A DNA stretch of 64,000 bases. Source: Thermaerobacter sp. PB12/4term. Lineage in GTDB: Bacteria > Bacillota > Sulfobacillia > Thermaerobacterales > Thermaerobacteraceae. Below are positions 34,585 through 43,540 of this stretch, piece after piece. A program made the translations under genes and the position numbers. How positions within the stretch are numbered: the first letter of the stretch is position 1; each line of letters begins with the position of its first letter. The notes below the pieces were generated by a model. That model was not told the DNA's origin, ran no database searches, and saw only the letters and a list, made by a program, of their open reading frames with translations. The stretch spans positions 1,736,001-1,800,000 of the forward strand of contig NZ_CP048407.1 in assembly GCF_003403315.2 (NCBI RefSeq), read 5' to 3'.

Positions 34585-36318
34585 GTGATCGATCCCGCCC
34601 TCACGTCGGATCCCGGCCGGCCCGTGTGGGCGACCCGCGGCATGGTGGCGTCCGGCCAGCCCCTGGCCACCGCCGCCGGGCTGGAGATGCTGCTGCGGGG
34701 CGGCAACGCCGTGGACGCCGCCCTGGCCATGGCCGCCGTCACCAGCGTGACCATGCCCGAGATGTGCGGCCTGGGCGGTGACGCCTTTGCCCTGGTGTAC
34801 GACGCCCGCACCCGCACCGTGACGGCCTTCAACGGGAGCGGCCCGGCCCCCCTGGCCGCCAGCGTGGAACGGTACCGGGCCGCCGGCTACACCGAGATGC
34901 CCTTCGAAGGCTGGTGGTCGGTGGCCGTTCCCGGTGCGGTGGGCGTCTACCTGGAGATGCACGCCCGGTACGGCTCGCTGCCCCTGGAAGAGGTCTGGGC
35001 GCCCGCCATCCGCTACGCCCGGGAAGGATTCCCCATCGACGCCCGGCTGGCCGCCAACATCGCCGCCGGGGCGGACAAGCTGGCGCAGGATCCCGCCGCA
35101 GCCGCCGTGTTCCTCGCCGCCGGTTCCCGCCCCCGGCCGGGTACCATCCTGAAGAACCCCGACCTGGCCCGCAGCTTCGAGCAGGTGCTGGCCGAAGGGG
35201 CCGAGGGCTTCTACAAGGGAACCCTGGCCCGCCGCATCGGCGAAGCGTCCCGCGCCGCCGGCGGCCTGCTGACCGCGGAGGACATGGCGGCCTTCGAGGT
35301 GGAGGTCTACCGGCCCCTGGTCACCACCTACCGGGGATACCGGGTCTTCGAAACGGCACCGCCGTCCCAGGGCCTGATCCTCCTGGAAATGCTGAACCTG
35401 GCGGAAGGCTTCGACCTGTCCGGCGGGTCGCCCACCGATCCCGACGTGGTGCACCTGCTGGTCGAGATCAAGAAGCTGGCCTTTGCGGACCGCAACGCCT
35501 ACCTGGGCGACCCCCGCTTCGTGAAGGCGCCGGTGGAGAAGCTGATCAGCAAGGCCTACGCAGCCCGGCGCCGCCAGGATCTCGACCTCCGGCGGGCCAA
35601 CAACGCCCCCTCGGGGGGCGACCTGGACGGGGACACCACGTCCTTCGTCGCCGTCGACGGGGAGGGGAACGCCGTCTCCTTCATCCACAGCATCTCCGCC
35701 CTCTGGGGTGCGGGCGTGATGGTGCCGGGCACCGGCTTTCTGATGAACAACCGGGCCGGGCGCGGCTTCGTCCTCAGCGAGGAACACCCCAACGGCCTCG
35801 CACCCGGCAAGCGGACCATGCACACCCTGAACACCTATCTGGTGACCCGGCCGCAATCCCCCGATCCGGAAGGCCCGGAGGGCGGTCACCCGCAGCCCGC
35901 CGCCGCCCCGGAGCAGGGTGCCGGCAGCTCCCGGCAGGATGCAGGGCGGCCTGCCGGCGACGGCGAGCTGGTCCTGGTGGGCAACACCCCCGGCGGGGAC
36001 GGCCAGCCCCAGTGGAACCTCCAGGTGCTGGTCAACGTGCTGGACTTCGGGCTCAACGCCTACCAGGCGGTGGCGGCGCCCCGCTGGACCAGCTTCCCCG
36101 GGACCGATCCCATCAACCTCAAGGCGCCCCTTGAGCTGCGCCTTGAGTCCCGCTTCCCGGCCGAGACGGCCGCGGAGCTGCTGCAGCGCGGCCACGTCCT
36201 GCGCGGGATTGGCCCCTGGGCGGCCGGCGGCTCGGCCATGCTAATCCGGGTGCTGGAAGGCGGCGTCTACGAGGGCGCTGCGGACCCGCGGGACGGCGGG
36301 GTGGCCCTGGGCTTCTGA
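34585..36318 (+). CDS. Gamma-glutamyltransferase family protein without signal peptide
   Basis: A 577-residue Ntn-hydrolase that removes gamma-glutamyl groups from glutathione or similar amides after self-cleavage. The processing and nucleophile Thr begins TTSFVAVD (preceded by GDLDGD). [18 protein letters not shown] and [12 protein letters not shown] open the large subunit, and [13 protein letters not shown] is family typical. There is no signal peptide, so it should act in the cytosol like YwrD rather than secreted GGT. A Gly/Pro-rich insert lies near residues 430-465. GTG 34585 follows GAGGTGAG. Its position inside a peptide importer operon suggests it processes the imported compound. Confidence 0.9.
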   Translation: MIDPALTSDPGRPVWATRGMVASGQPLATAAGLEMLLRGGNAVDAALAMAAVTSVTMPEMCGLGGDAFALVYDARTRTVTAFNGSGPAPLAASVERYRAAGYTEMPFEGWWSVAVPGAVGVYLEMHARYGSLPLEEVWAPAIRYAREGFPIDARLAANIAAGADKLAQDPAAAAVFLAAGSRPRPGTILKNPDLARSFEQVLAEGAEGFYKGTLARRIGEASRAAGGLLTAEDMAAFEVEVYRPLVTTYRGYRVFETAPPSQGLILLEMLNLAEGFDLSGGSPTDPDVVHLLVEIKKLAFADRNAYLGDPRFVKAPVEKLISKAYAARRRQDLDLRRANNAPSGGDLDGDTTSFVAVDGEGNAVSFIHSISALWGAGVMVPGTGFLMNNRAGRGFVLSEEHPNGLAPGKRTMHTLNTYLVTRPQSPDPEGPEGGHPQPAAAPEQGAGSSRQDAGRPAGDGELVLVGNTPGGDGQPQWNLQVLVNVLDFGLNAYQAVAAPRWTSFPGTDPINLKAPLELRLESRFPAETAAELLQRGHVLRGIGPWAAGGSAMLIRVLEGGVYEGAADPRDGGVALGF

Positions 36319-36353
36319 CGGAACCAACCTGCACCGGAAGGAGGTGCGGCGGC

Positions 36354-37496
36354 ATGAGGATGCAGGCGGGCCAGACCCCGCCGCCGGGCAGTGCGCCACC
36401 GGACCGGCCGGGCCGGGACACACCGGCCTCCGGAGGCGAGGACCGGCGCCGCGGGGATGCCGGCCGGGAGATAGCGGTGGAACGGCGGGCCGGTTCCACC
36501 GCCCCGGTGCTGGCGGTCGAAGATCTCTGGGTCCGCTTCCGGACCGAGGACGGCCCCTTTGATGCGGTGCGCGGCGTGACCTTCCATGTCAACCCCGGGG
36601 AAACGGTGGCCCTGGTGGGTGAGAGCGGGTGCGGCAAGAGCGTGACGGCCCTGTCCATCATGCGGCTCCTGCCCGAGCCGCAAGCGCAGATCCGGCGCGG
36701 CCGGATCCTCTTCGGCGGCCAGGACCTGGCCCGGGCCACCGAGCGGGCCATGCGCCAGATCCGGGGCAATCGCATCGCCATGATCTTCCAGGAGCCCATG
36801 ACCAGCCTCAACCCCGTGTATACCTGCGGGGAGCAGGTGGCGGAGGCCATCCGCACCCACCGGCGCTGCAGCCGGAAGGAAGCCCGGGAACTGGCCCTGG
36901 AAGCGTTTCGTCAGGTGGGGATCACCGATCCCGAGCGGCGCCTGGACCAGTTCCCCCATGAGCTCTCGGGCGGGCTGCGGCAGCGGGTGATGATCGCCAT
37001 GGCCATCGCGTGCCGGCCGCAGCTCATTATCGCCGACGAGCCCACCACGGCCCTCGATGTGACCATCCAGGCCCAGATCCTGGACCTGCTCCGGGACCTG
37101 CAGGCCCGGCTGGGGACCAGCATCCTGTTCATCACCCACGACCTGGGCGTGGTGGCCGAGATGGCCGACCGGGTGGTGGTGATGTACGCCGGCGAAGTGG
37201 TCGAGCAAGGTCCCGTGCAGGCCATCTTTCGCCGCCCGGGGCACCCCTACACCGCCGGTCTTTTCCGCTCCATCCCCCGGCGGGATACGCCGCGGAAGGC
37301 CCCCCTGCCGGCCATCGAAGGGGTGGTGCCCCACCCGTCCCGGAGGCCTCCGGGCTGCCCCTTCGCGCCGCGCTGCCCTGAAGCCCGCGGCGTGTGCCGG
37401 GAGCAACCGGCGCCCTGGGTGGAGCTGGGCGACGGCCACGGCGCGCGGTGCTGGGTTCATGTCCAGGAGGAGGCTCGGGAGGTGACGGCCCGGTGA
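36354..37496 (+). CDS. ABC transporter ATPase, OppD/DppD type
   Basis: A 380-residue cytoplasmic ATPase. After a 55-residue hydrophilic leader the domain shows Walker A GESGCGKS, the Q-loop [12 protein letters not shown], signature LSGGLRQRV, Walker [13 protein letters not shown] and switch His in ITHDLGVV. The C-terminal oligopeptide extension has the Cys cluster [23 protein letters not shown] precedes ATG 36354. It overlaps the next ATPase by 4 bases. Confidence 0.94.
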   Translation: MRMQAGQTPPPGSAPPDRPGRDTPASGGEDRRRGDAGREIAVERRAGSTAPVLAVEDLWVRFRTEDGPFDAVRGVTFHVNPGETVALVGESGCGKSVTALSIMRLLPEPQAQIRRGRILFGGQDLARATERAMRQIRGNRIAMIFQEPMTSLNPVYTCGEQVAEAIRTHRRCSRKEARELALEAFRQVGITDPERRLDQFPHELSGGLRQRVMIAMAIACRPQLIIADEPTTALDVTIQAQILDLLRDLQARLGTSILFITHDLGVVAEMADRVVVMYAGEVVEQGPVQAIFRRPGHPYTAGLFRSIPRRDTPRKAPLPAIEGVVPHPSRRPPGCPFAPRCPEARGVCREQPAPWVELGDGHGARCWVHVQEEAREVTAR

Positions 37497-38536
37497 ACGC
37501 AGTGCTGGCCAGCGCGCCCCAGGAACAACGCTTGCAAGGCTTTGCTGACGGGGAACCGCTCCTCGAGGTGCGCGACCTGAAAAAGTACTACCCCATCCGG
37601 CGGGGGCTCTTCGGACGGGTCGAGGGCTTCATCCGGGCGGTGGACGGCGTCTCCTTCACCCTCCGCCAGGGGGAGACCCTGGGACTGGTCGGCGAGAGCG
37701 GCTGCGGCAAGACCACCCTGGGCCGGACCATCCTGCGCCTGCAGGAACCGACGGCCGGGCAGATCATCTACCGCGGCCAGGACCTGACCCGCCTGCCACC
37801 GGCGTCCATGCGCCGCTTGCGCCGGGAAATGCAGATCATCTTCCAGGACCCCTTCGGCTCCCTGGACCCGCGGATGACGGCGGGCCAGATCGTGGCCGAG
37901 CCCCTGGTGGTCCACGGGGTCCCCCGGGCCGAGCGCCAGCGGCGGGTGGCCGAGCTCCTGGAGCGGGTGGGCCTGTCGCCGCAGGACGCCCGCAGGCTGC
38001 CCCACGAGTTCTCGGGCGGCCAGCGCCAGCGGCTGGGCATCGCCCGGGCCCTGGCCCTCAACCCGCGCCTGGTCGTGTGCGACGAGCCCGTCAGCGCCCT
38101 GGACGTGTCGATCCAGTCCCAGATCCTCAACCTGCTCATGGAACTGCAGCGGGAGCTGGGGCTGACCTATCTGTTCATCGCCCACGACCTCAACGTGGTG
38201 CGCCACGTCAGCGACCGGGTGGGCGTGATGTACCTGGGGCGCCTGGTGGAACTGGCCGGCGCCGACGAGCTGTATGCCTGGCCGGCCCATCCCTACACCC
38301 AGGCCCTGCTGTCGGCCATCCCCGAGCCCGATCCCGAGCGGCGGCGGGAGCGGATCGTCCTCCAGGGGGACGTCCCCAGCCCGGCCAGGCCCCCCAGCGG
38401 CTGCCGCTTCCACACCCGCTGCCCGCTGGCCCGGGAGCATTGCCGACTGGAAGAACCGGCCTGGCGGGCCGTCCGGCCCGGCCACTGGGTGGCCTGCCAC
38501 TTTGCCGAGGAGGCTCTCGGCCGGACAGCCGGGTGA
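37493..38536 (+). CDS. ABC transporter ATPase, OppF/DppF type
   Basis: The 347-residue second ATPase of the importer. It has the OppF-typical [13 protein letters not shown] start, Walker [10 protein letters not shown]-loop [12 protein letters not shown], signature FSGGQRQRL, Walker [13 protein letters not shown], switch His in IAHDLNVV, and the C-terminal Cys motif [17 protein letters not shown] 37493 overlaps the OppD stop (GTGA). It is the last gene of the operon that starts at 30208 and converges with the carbamate kinase gene; no clear terminator lies in the 91-base gap. Confidence 0.94.
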   Translation: MNAVLASAPQEQRLQGFADGEPLLEVRDLKKYYPIRRGLFGRVEGFIRAVDGVSFTLRQGETLGLVGESGCGKTTLGRTILRLQEPTAGQIIYRGQDLTRLPPASMRRLRREMQIIFQDPFGSLDPRMTAGQIVAEPLVVHGVPRAERQRRVAELLERVGLSPQDARRLPHEFSGGQRQRLGIARALALNPRLVVCDEPVSALDVSIQSQILNLLMELQRELGLTYLFIAHDLNVVRHVSDRVGVMYLGRLVELAGADELYAWPAHPYTQALLSAIPEPDPERRRERIVLQGDVPSPARPPSGCRFHTRCPLAREHCRLEEPAWRAVRPGHWVACHFAEEALGRTAG

Positions 38537-38627
38537 GCCCCCGCCCTACCGGGAAGCGCCGCCCTGCCACCGCCGTGAGCTTTCGCCCGCAGGGACGGGC
38601 GGCAGTCGCGCCACCGGCCTTCGGGCC

Positions 38628-39686
38628 TCAGGCCACGGTGGCCGCCGTGGCCGGCACCACCTGGGTGCCGGCCCGCCCGTCCACCACGTCCATCGCCCGC
38701 TCCAGCGGCCCGATGGCCGCCCGGCGGCCCGTGGCCTCGACGAAGCGAAGCACCGCCTCCACCTTGGGGCCCATGCTGCCCGCCGCAAAGTGGCCTGCGT
38801 CGCGGAAGGCAGCCAGCTCGGAGGCGGTGATCCGCTGGAGCGGCCGGGCCCGGGGGGTTCCCCAGTCAAGGGCGACGTGCTCCACGTCCGTCAGGACGAA
38901 CAGGCCCGTCGCATCCAGCGCCACCGCCAGCCGCGCCGCCGCCAGGTCCTTGTCGACCACTGCGTCCACCGGCTCGTCGCCCGCCACGGGCACCCCGCCA
39001 CCGCCGGCGGCCACCACGGTGACACCGGCCGCCACCAGCTGGGCCACCACCGCCACCTCGGCAATGGCCACGGGGTCAGGCGACGGCACCCGGCGCCGCC
39101 AGCCCCGGCCGGCGTCTTCCGCCACCACCCAGCCCCGCTCGCGGGCCAGGGTCCGCGCCACGTCCTCGGGGTAGAAGGGGCCGATGGGCTTGTCCGGACG
39201 GGCGAAGGCCGGGTCGTCCCGATGGACCAGGGCCCGGGTCACCAGCACCGCCGTGGGCCGCCGGATGCCCCGCCGTGCCAGGGCACGCTCCAGCGCTTGC
39301 TGGAGCATGAACCCCAGCAGCCCCTGGGTCATGGCGCCACAGGCATGCAGGGGCAGGGGCGGGACGCGGGCCGCGGCCTCTTCCTGCTGGATCAGCAGGT
39401 TGCCCACCTGGGGGCCGTTGCCATGGGTGATGACCAGGCGGTCCCCCCGGGCGATCAGCGCGGCCAGCTGCCCGGCGGTCGCCGCCAGGTTGGCCGCCTG
39501 CTCTTCATAGGTGCCCCGCTGTCCATGCCGCAGGATGGCGTTTCCGCCCAGGGCCACCACCCAGAGGGGCCCCCCGGCCCCGCACCCGGCCCCACCGTCA
39601 TCGCCCGGCTGCGGCGATTCCATGCCCTTGTCCGTGCCGGAGGCGGGTCCGGCTTCCCCGGCCTGCCTGCCCTTCACGCCTGCCAC
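38628..39686 (-). CDS. Carbamate kinase (catabolic, ArcC/AllK type)
   Basis: The enzyme makes ATP from carbamoyl phosphate and ADP, leaving carbamate that decays to NH3 and CO2. Family motifs are LWVVALGGNAIL, ITHGNGPQVGNLL, FARPDKPIGPFY, VPSPDPVAI, VVAAGGGGVPV with VDKDLAAARLA, and FAAGSMGPKVEAV. GTG 39686 is chosen for its AGGAG 7 bases upstream; an ATG at 39623 would remove a 21-residue leader. It is the last gene of the unit permease, DUF2877, cyclase, carbamate kinase, and would harvest the carbamoyl phosphate produced by the FdrA/DUF1116/DUF2877 proteins. Confidence 0.92.
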   Translation of the reverse strand: MAGVKGRQAGEAGPASGTDKGMESPQPGDDGGAGCGAGGPLWVVALGGNAILRHGQRGTYEEQAANLAATAGQLAALIARGDRLVITHGNGPQVGNLLIQQEEAAARVPPLPLHACGAMTQGLLGFMLQQALERALARRGIRRPTAVLVTRALVHRDDPAFARPDKPIGPFYPEDVARTLARERGWVVAEDAGRGWRRRVPSPDPVAIAEVAVVAQLVAAGVTVVAAGGGGVPVAGDEPVDAVVDKDLAAARLAVALDATGLFVLTDVEHVALDWGTPRARPLQRITASELAAFRDAGHFAAGSMGPKVEAVLRFVEATGRRAAIGPLERAMDVVDGRAGTQVVPATAATVA

Positions 39687-39745
39687 GCCCCTTCTCCTGC
39701 CACGCCCCTTCGTCACCCCGCGAGCCGTGCGGTTGCCGCCGGGTG

Positions 39746-40543
39746 CTACGCCCCATGCTTCTGCACGAAGGCCACCACCCGGCAGAAGGCCGCCTCCCCG
39801 CCCTCGAACTTCCACGGGAAGCAGCCGATCCAGACCCGCTGGTTCAACACCCGGTCGATGTCCCCGCCCACGTTCTCCACGTGGACCAGGTCATGGGGGA
39901 AGAGGAAGTTGTGCATCAGCTGGAACTCGCGGTCGGGGAAGATCTCGTCCAGCGGCCGCCCCAGCTTGCGCTCCGCCTCGCGGGCCAGGTCGGGCCGCAG
40001 CTTGCGGATGATGGTGTTCATCGGGTGGTCGGCCGAGCCGGCGTCGATGCCGATCCACCGCAGTTCCATGGACAGGGCCCACTCGGCAAATTCCCGGGTC
40101 GGGCCGGGGTGCTTACAGAAGTAGCGCTCCTCGTCGGGGCGGTCACCGTGGTTGTAGTAGTGGTGGTAGCCGGTGTGGATGATCAGGATGTCCCCCTTGC
40201 GCACCTCCACCTTGCGGATGATGTGTTCCGGGGTGTAGATGTCGTAGTCCCCCACCTCGTCGCTGATGTCGACCACCACGCCCGGGCCGAACAGGCGGTC
40301 CAGGGGCAGGCTGGCGATGTCCTTTCCCCCGGTGATGAAGTGGATCGGCGCATCCAGGTGGGTGCCCACGTGCAGGGTGGTCTCGATCTTCTGGCCGCCC
40401 ACCCGGTCGAAGGCGGGCCGCTTGATCCACTTCACCACCGGGCCGTCGTAGCCGACGAAGGCCGGGGTGTCCACACCCCAGGGATGGGACAAATCGATGA
40501 GCTCGACGTGACTGAGATCCACGGGCACTACGGGCTGGTTCAT
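39746..40543 (-). CDS. Cyclase-family metal-dependent hydrolase (kynurenine formamidase/isatin hydrolase fold)
   Basis: A 265-residue cytoplasmic amidohydrolase of the PF04199 family. The metal site HVGTHLDAPIHF is intact, as are the opening IDLSHPWG and the later WIGIDAGSADHP. Relatives hydrolyse N-formylkynurenine, isatin or other cyclic and N-acyl amides with Mn or Zn. ATG 40543 has a strong AAAGGAGGCGCG. A 105-base gap upstream holds a palindrome shared with two other promoters of the island, so the gene may have its own promoter. In this setting it probably opens a ring or cleaves an amide on the route to the carbamoyl donor. Confidence 0.87.
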   Translation of the reverse strand: MNQPVVPVDLSHVELIDLSHPWGVDTPAFVGYDGPVVKWIKRPAFDRVGGQKIETTLHVGTHLDAPIHFITGGKDIASLPLDRLFGPGVVVDISDEVGDYDIYTPEHIIRKVEVRKGDILIIHTGYHHYYNHGDRPDEERYFCKHPGPTREFAEWALSMELRWIGIDAGSADHPMNTIIRKLRPDLAREAERKLGRPLDEIFPDREFQLMHNFLFPHDLVHVENVGGDIDRVLNQRVWIGCFPWKFEGGEAAFCRVVAFVQKHGA

Positions 40544-40601
40544 CGGCGCGCCTCCTTTACCCGGTTCGGAGCTGGGTTAGGGTGACGGCGGGGTGAACCC
40601 T

Positions 40602-40618
40602 TTGTGCTGTGTTCACAA
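40602..40618. promoter_or_regulatory. Candidate operator A (TTGTG-N7-CACAA)
   Basis: The 17-base TTGTGCTGTGTTCACAA is an inverted repeat of TTGTG and CACAA, 59 bases upstream of the cyclase gene. Related sites lie at 43419-43435 and 54569-54585; ten of 17 positions are the same in all three. Confidence 0.45.
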
Positions 40619-40648
40619 GGGACAAGCGGCGGGAATGGGTCGAGCTGA

Positions 40649-41716
40649 CTATCTGCCGTTCTCGCCGTGGGCCGGGCCGGCACCCCCCTGGCGGGCGTGG
40701 TCCCCGCCGGCATCCCGGCGGGCGGCCATCCACAGCCCCCAGGCCAGGTCGACCCCCGAGGAGTGGCCGGTGCGGAACAGGCGGCGGGCTGCACGGGGGA
40801 CGGCAGGGGCGTCGCCGGCCCAGAGGGCGGCCAGCAGGCCGGCGGCCGGTTCCGGCAGCTCGCCGTCCAGCGCGGCATCCAGCAGGGCACGGCTGACGGG
40901 ACCCGTCCGGCGGGCCGCCTCGTTGCGGAGCCAGGCCGCCCAGCGGTGAAAGGCGGCGGCCCCGCCACCGCCGCCCGGTCCGCCGGCGGTGGCCGGTTTC
41001 CAGGTCGGGCTTCCCGGCGGATGGGCCGACCTCCCCGGCCGGGCGCCGGCCCGCCAGGCCCAGTAGGCGCTCCAGCCCGCCAGCCAGTCGTCGCCCGACG
41101 GGGTCAGCCCCGGCCCGGCGCCCAGCAGGGCCATGGCAGGTTGAGCCGCCTCTTCCCAGCGTCCCGCTGCCACCGCCCTCTCCAGACGCGCCACTGCTTG
41201 GGCCAGGGGCTTCCAGCCCGGTGGCGGTGCGACCGCCAGCAGGTGGCCCAGCACGGCCGCGGCTCGGCGCCGGGCCTTGGCCGCACCCCGCGCCCCCCCG
41301 GGGGGAGACCACCGCCGCCACAGGCCAGGCGGCGGAATGGCCACGGCCGCGGCGCCCCTGCCCGCCTGCCCACCCCCTCGCCCCCAGCGGACCGGGTCGC
41401 CTACGGCCAGCCACCGCCGCCAGCCGCCGTCATGGGGCGCCGCGCTGCTGCTGCCAAGGGCGGGCATGCGGCCCGGTCCCGAAGGCAAGCGCAGGTGCCA
41501 CGGACCCGGCGGCAAGGAGCCGTCGCCCAGGGCGATGACCGTCACCGGGGCACAGGGGGCCGGGGCGGCCGGGGGAGCCGGGACCCAGGGGCCGGGGGCG
41601 GGTTCGTCCCATCCGGCGACGCCCTCGGCGTACACACCCTGCCGGTGCACCGCGACCACCCGGCCTGTGAAGCGAGGGGGCACCCGGCCGCCGGCTTCGG
41701 CTTTCCTGCCGTCCAC
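40649..41716 (-). CDS. DUF2877 protein, AllH/YlbF-like oxamate carbamoyltransferase component
   Basis: A 355-residue cytoplasmic protein with the DUF2877 hallmark GAGPGLTPSGDDWLAGWSAY at its centre and the C-terminal RRLFRTGHSSGVDLAWGLW. E. coli YlbF (AllH) is required, with FdrA (AllF) and YlbE (AllG), for oxamate carbamoyltransferase activity in allantoin breakdown. All three partners occur in this island, supporting that role. GTG 41716 has AAGGGGGTG upstream. Several Gly/Pro-rich inserts (about residues 40-60, 105-135 and 230-250) make it longer than E. coli AllH. Confidence 0.82.
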   Translation of the reverse strand: MDGRKAEAGGRVPPRFTGRVVAVHRQGVYAEGVAGWDEPAPGPWVPAPPAAPAPCAPVTVIALGDGSLPPGPWHLRLPSGPGRMPALGSSSAAPHDGGWRRWLAVGDPVRWGRGGGQAGRGAAAVAIPPPGLWRRWSPPGGARGAAKARRRAAAVLGHLLAVAPPPGWKPLAQAVARLERAVAAGRWEEAAQPAMALLGAGPGLTPSGDDWLAGWSAYWAWRAGARPGRSAHPPGSPTWKPATAGGPGGGGGAAAFHRWAAWLRNEAARRTGPVSRALLDAALDGELPEPAAGLLAALWAGDAPAVPRAARRLFRTGHSSGVDLAWGLWMAARRDAGGDHARQGGAGPAHGENGR

Positions 41717-41864
41717 CGCCCGGGCACCCCCTTGTCATAGTCCCTGACCGTACCCCGGGGATCGTACCCCGTCGCCAGTTCGGCCGCCTTCATTCGCCGG
41801 TCCGGCCGGCATTCATTGCCACAGCGCGCCGTCGGCCCGAAGGCCGCGCACCGCCCCGCCGCCT

Positions 41865-43208
41865 TCAGTCGTCGCCGCCTGCGGGCGAGGGCGCGGGTTC
41901 CGCTACACCCGCTTCCTGTCCCGCAGCGCGGTTCCGGTCGAAGGCGACGAAGATCAGGTTGAGCAGGATGCCCGCCACGGCCGCCGTGGCGATGGCCGGC
42001 AGCTTCATCCCCCAGATGGGAATGTTGCCGCCCTCGAAGGCGTTGCCGCCCAGGCCCACCACCAGGATCACCGCACCGATGGCCAGCTGCCGCGGGTCAA
42101 AGAGGTTCACGCGCTCGGACATCATCAGGGCGATGCCCTGCATGCCGATGACGCCGAAGAGATAGATGGCCAGCCCACCGGTGACGAACTCGGGCAGCGT
42201 GCCCACCAGGGCCGACAGCTTGCTGAAGAAGCCCAGGATCATGGCAATGGCGCCGGCCGCGATGAGCACCGCCGTGGAATAGTTCCTGGTGATGGCCATC
42301 AGGCTGTTGTTCTCGCCGTAATTGGTGCCCGACGACGCCCCCAGCATGCCATGCACGATGTCCGCCAGGCCGTCAAGGATCAGGTTCAGGCCGATCAGGT
42401 TCTTGATGCGCAGCGGGCGCTGCCGCTTCTCCTCGGCCAGGCGGTCGATGTACAGGCTGATCTGGTACAGGTGGGCCGTGCTCTCGGGAATGGTGGCGAT
42501 GGCGATGGGTGCGATGGCCAGGATGGCCTGCCAGGCGCCGGGCGCCGTGAAGGCCGGCAGCTGGAACCTGGGCAGGGCGAACCACGGGGCCTCCAGCACC
42601 GGGGTGAAGTCCACGTGGCCGGTGGCAGCCGCCACCACGTAGCCGCAGGCGGCGCCCAGCAGAACGGGCAGCATGCCCAGGAGCCCCCGCCCCTGCAGGT
42701 ACACGGAGAACAGGATGGTCAGGACCAGGGTCAGCAGGGCGATGCCCCAGTTCTTCGAGGCCATGTCCATGGCCGTCTTGGCCAGGGCGATGCCGATGAC
42801 GATGGCCACCGCCCCCGTCACCGCCGGCGGCAGCACCCGGTCGAGCCGGGCTTTGCCGGCCCGCTGGATGAGCCACCCGCAGATGGCGTTCAGCACGCCC
42901 GTGGCCACCACGCCCACCTGGGCCACGGCGAGCCCCCAGGTCTGAGCCACCGACTGCACCGGGGCGATGTAGGCGAAACTGCCGCCGTAGTAGAGGGGGA
43001 TCCGGCCCCGGGAACCCACCACGGCCACGATGGTGGCCAGGCCCGAGGCAAACAGCGTGACCCCCACGTCAAACCCCGTCAGGATGGCCACCAGCACGGT
43101 GGCCGGGAACATGGTCAGCACGTGTTGAAAGCCCAGGCTGACCAGTGCGCCGAAGGGCGGCCGGTCCTGGGGGAGATACCCCACCACCCGTTCCCGCTCT
43201 GCCGCCAT
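41865..43208 (-). CDS. NCS2-family nucleobase (uracil/xanthine) permease
   Basis: A 447-residue inner-membrane symporter with 12-14 helices. NCS2 features: HVLTMFPATVLVAIL in helix 1, YYGGSFAYIAPV (helix 3 substrate region), PESTAHLYQIS (the Glu of the signature in helix 8), and GTNYGENNSLMAITRNYS in helix 10. It likely imports a purine or uracil with protons. It heads the minus-strand unit and is divergent from fdrA. A CATAAT -10-like hexamer occurs at 43255-43250. Purine rather than pyrimidine substrate is suggested only by the PucR and molybdenum hydroxylase neighbours. Confidence 0.92.
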   Translation of the reverse strand: MAAERERVVGYLPQDRPPFGALVSLGFQHVLTMFPATVLVAILTGFDVGVTLFASGLATIVAVVGSRGRIPLYYGGSFAYIAPVQSVAQTWGLAVAQVGVVATGVLNAICGWLIQRAGKARLDRVLPPAVTGAVAIVIGIALAKTAMDMASKNWGIALLTLVLTILFSVYLQGRGLLGMLPVLLGAACGYVVAAATGHVDFTPVLEAPWFALPRFQLPAFTAPGAWQAILAIAPIAIATIPESTAHLYQISLYIDRLAEEKRQRPLRIKNLIGLNLILDGLADIVHGMLGASSGTNYGENNSLMAITRNYSTAVLIAAGAIAMILGFFSKLSALVGTLPEFVTGGLAIYLFGVIGMQGIALMMSERVNLFDPRQLAIGAVILVVGLGGNAFEGGNIPIWGMKLPAIATAAVAGILLNLIFVAFDRNRAAGQEAGVAEPAPSPAGGDD

Positions 43209-43418
43209 TACGCAACGCCCCCCTGGGAGATGCCCGGCACCTCCCCTACATTATGGAAGAACCCGCCCGCCCCTGGGCCGCGCCCGCCGCGGGCGCGGCC
43301 CAGGGGCGCACTTCCGGCGCCATTCGGCACCGGGAGGTGACTTCCTCTTGGCGACCATGCGTTCGCCCCGAACGGTTCGCCGCCTTTGTTGCCGTTCCGC
43401 AATCACCTCCATGACAGT
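43209..43418. other. Divergent spacer between permease and fdrA
   Basis: No gene is seen here. It holds the permease ribosome-binding site (GGGGGGCG) and a minus-strand CATAAT at 43255-43250 with no good -35. The spacer continues to the fdrA start at 43541 and contains the operator and hairpin listed next. Confidence 0.5.
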
Positions 43419-43435
43419 TTGTGTGGCTTTCACCA
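43419..43435. promoter_or_regulatory. Candidate operator B (TTGTG-N7-CACCA)
   Basis: TTGTGTGGCTTTCACCA shares its TTGTG half, a central TT and an AC.A half with operators A and C. It lies between the divergent permease and fdrA genes, 106 bases upstream of fdrA. Confidence 0.42.
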
Positions 43436-43475
43436 AAGATCGGACCGCTCCTCCGGGGAAAGGGGATCCCACCAG

Positions 43476-43520
43476 CCCCTGCGGAGGGCGGTCGCCGCGG
43501 CGCACCGCCCTCCGCAGGGG
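43476..43520 (+). repeat. Perfect 17-base-pair hairpin in front of fdrA
   Basis: CCCCTGCGGAGGGCGGT (43476-43492) and its exact complement (43504-43520) flank an 11-base GC-rich centre. The stem ends 20 bases before the fdrA ATG, just ahead of its GGGAGG. No U tract follows. Transcribed, it would be an extremely stable structure next to the ribosome-binding site. Confidence 0.85.
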
Positions 43521-43540
43521 GGCACGGGAGGCGCGTCCCG

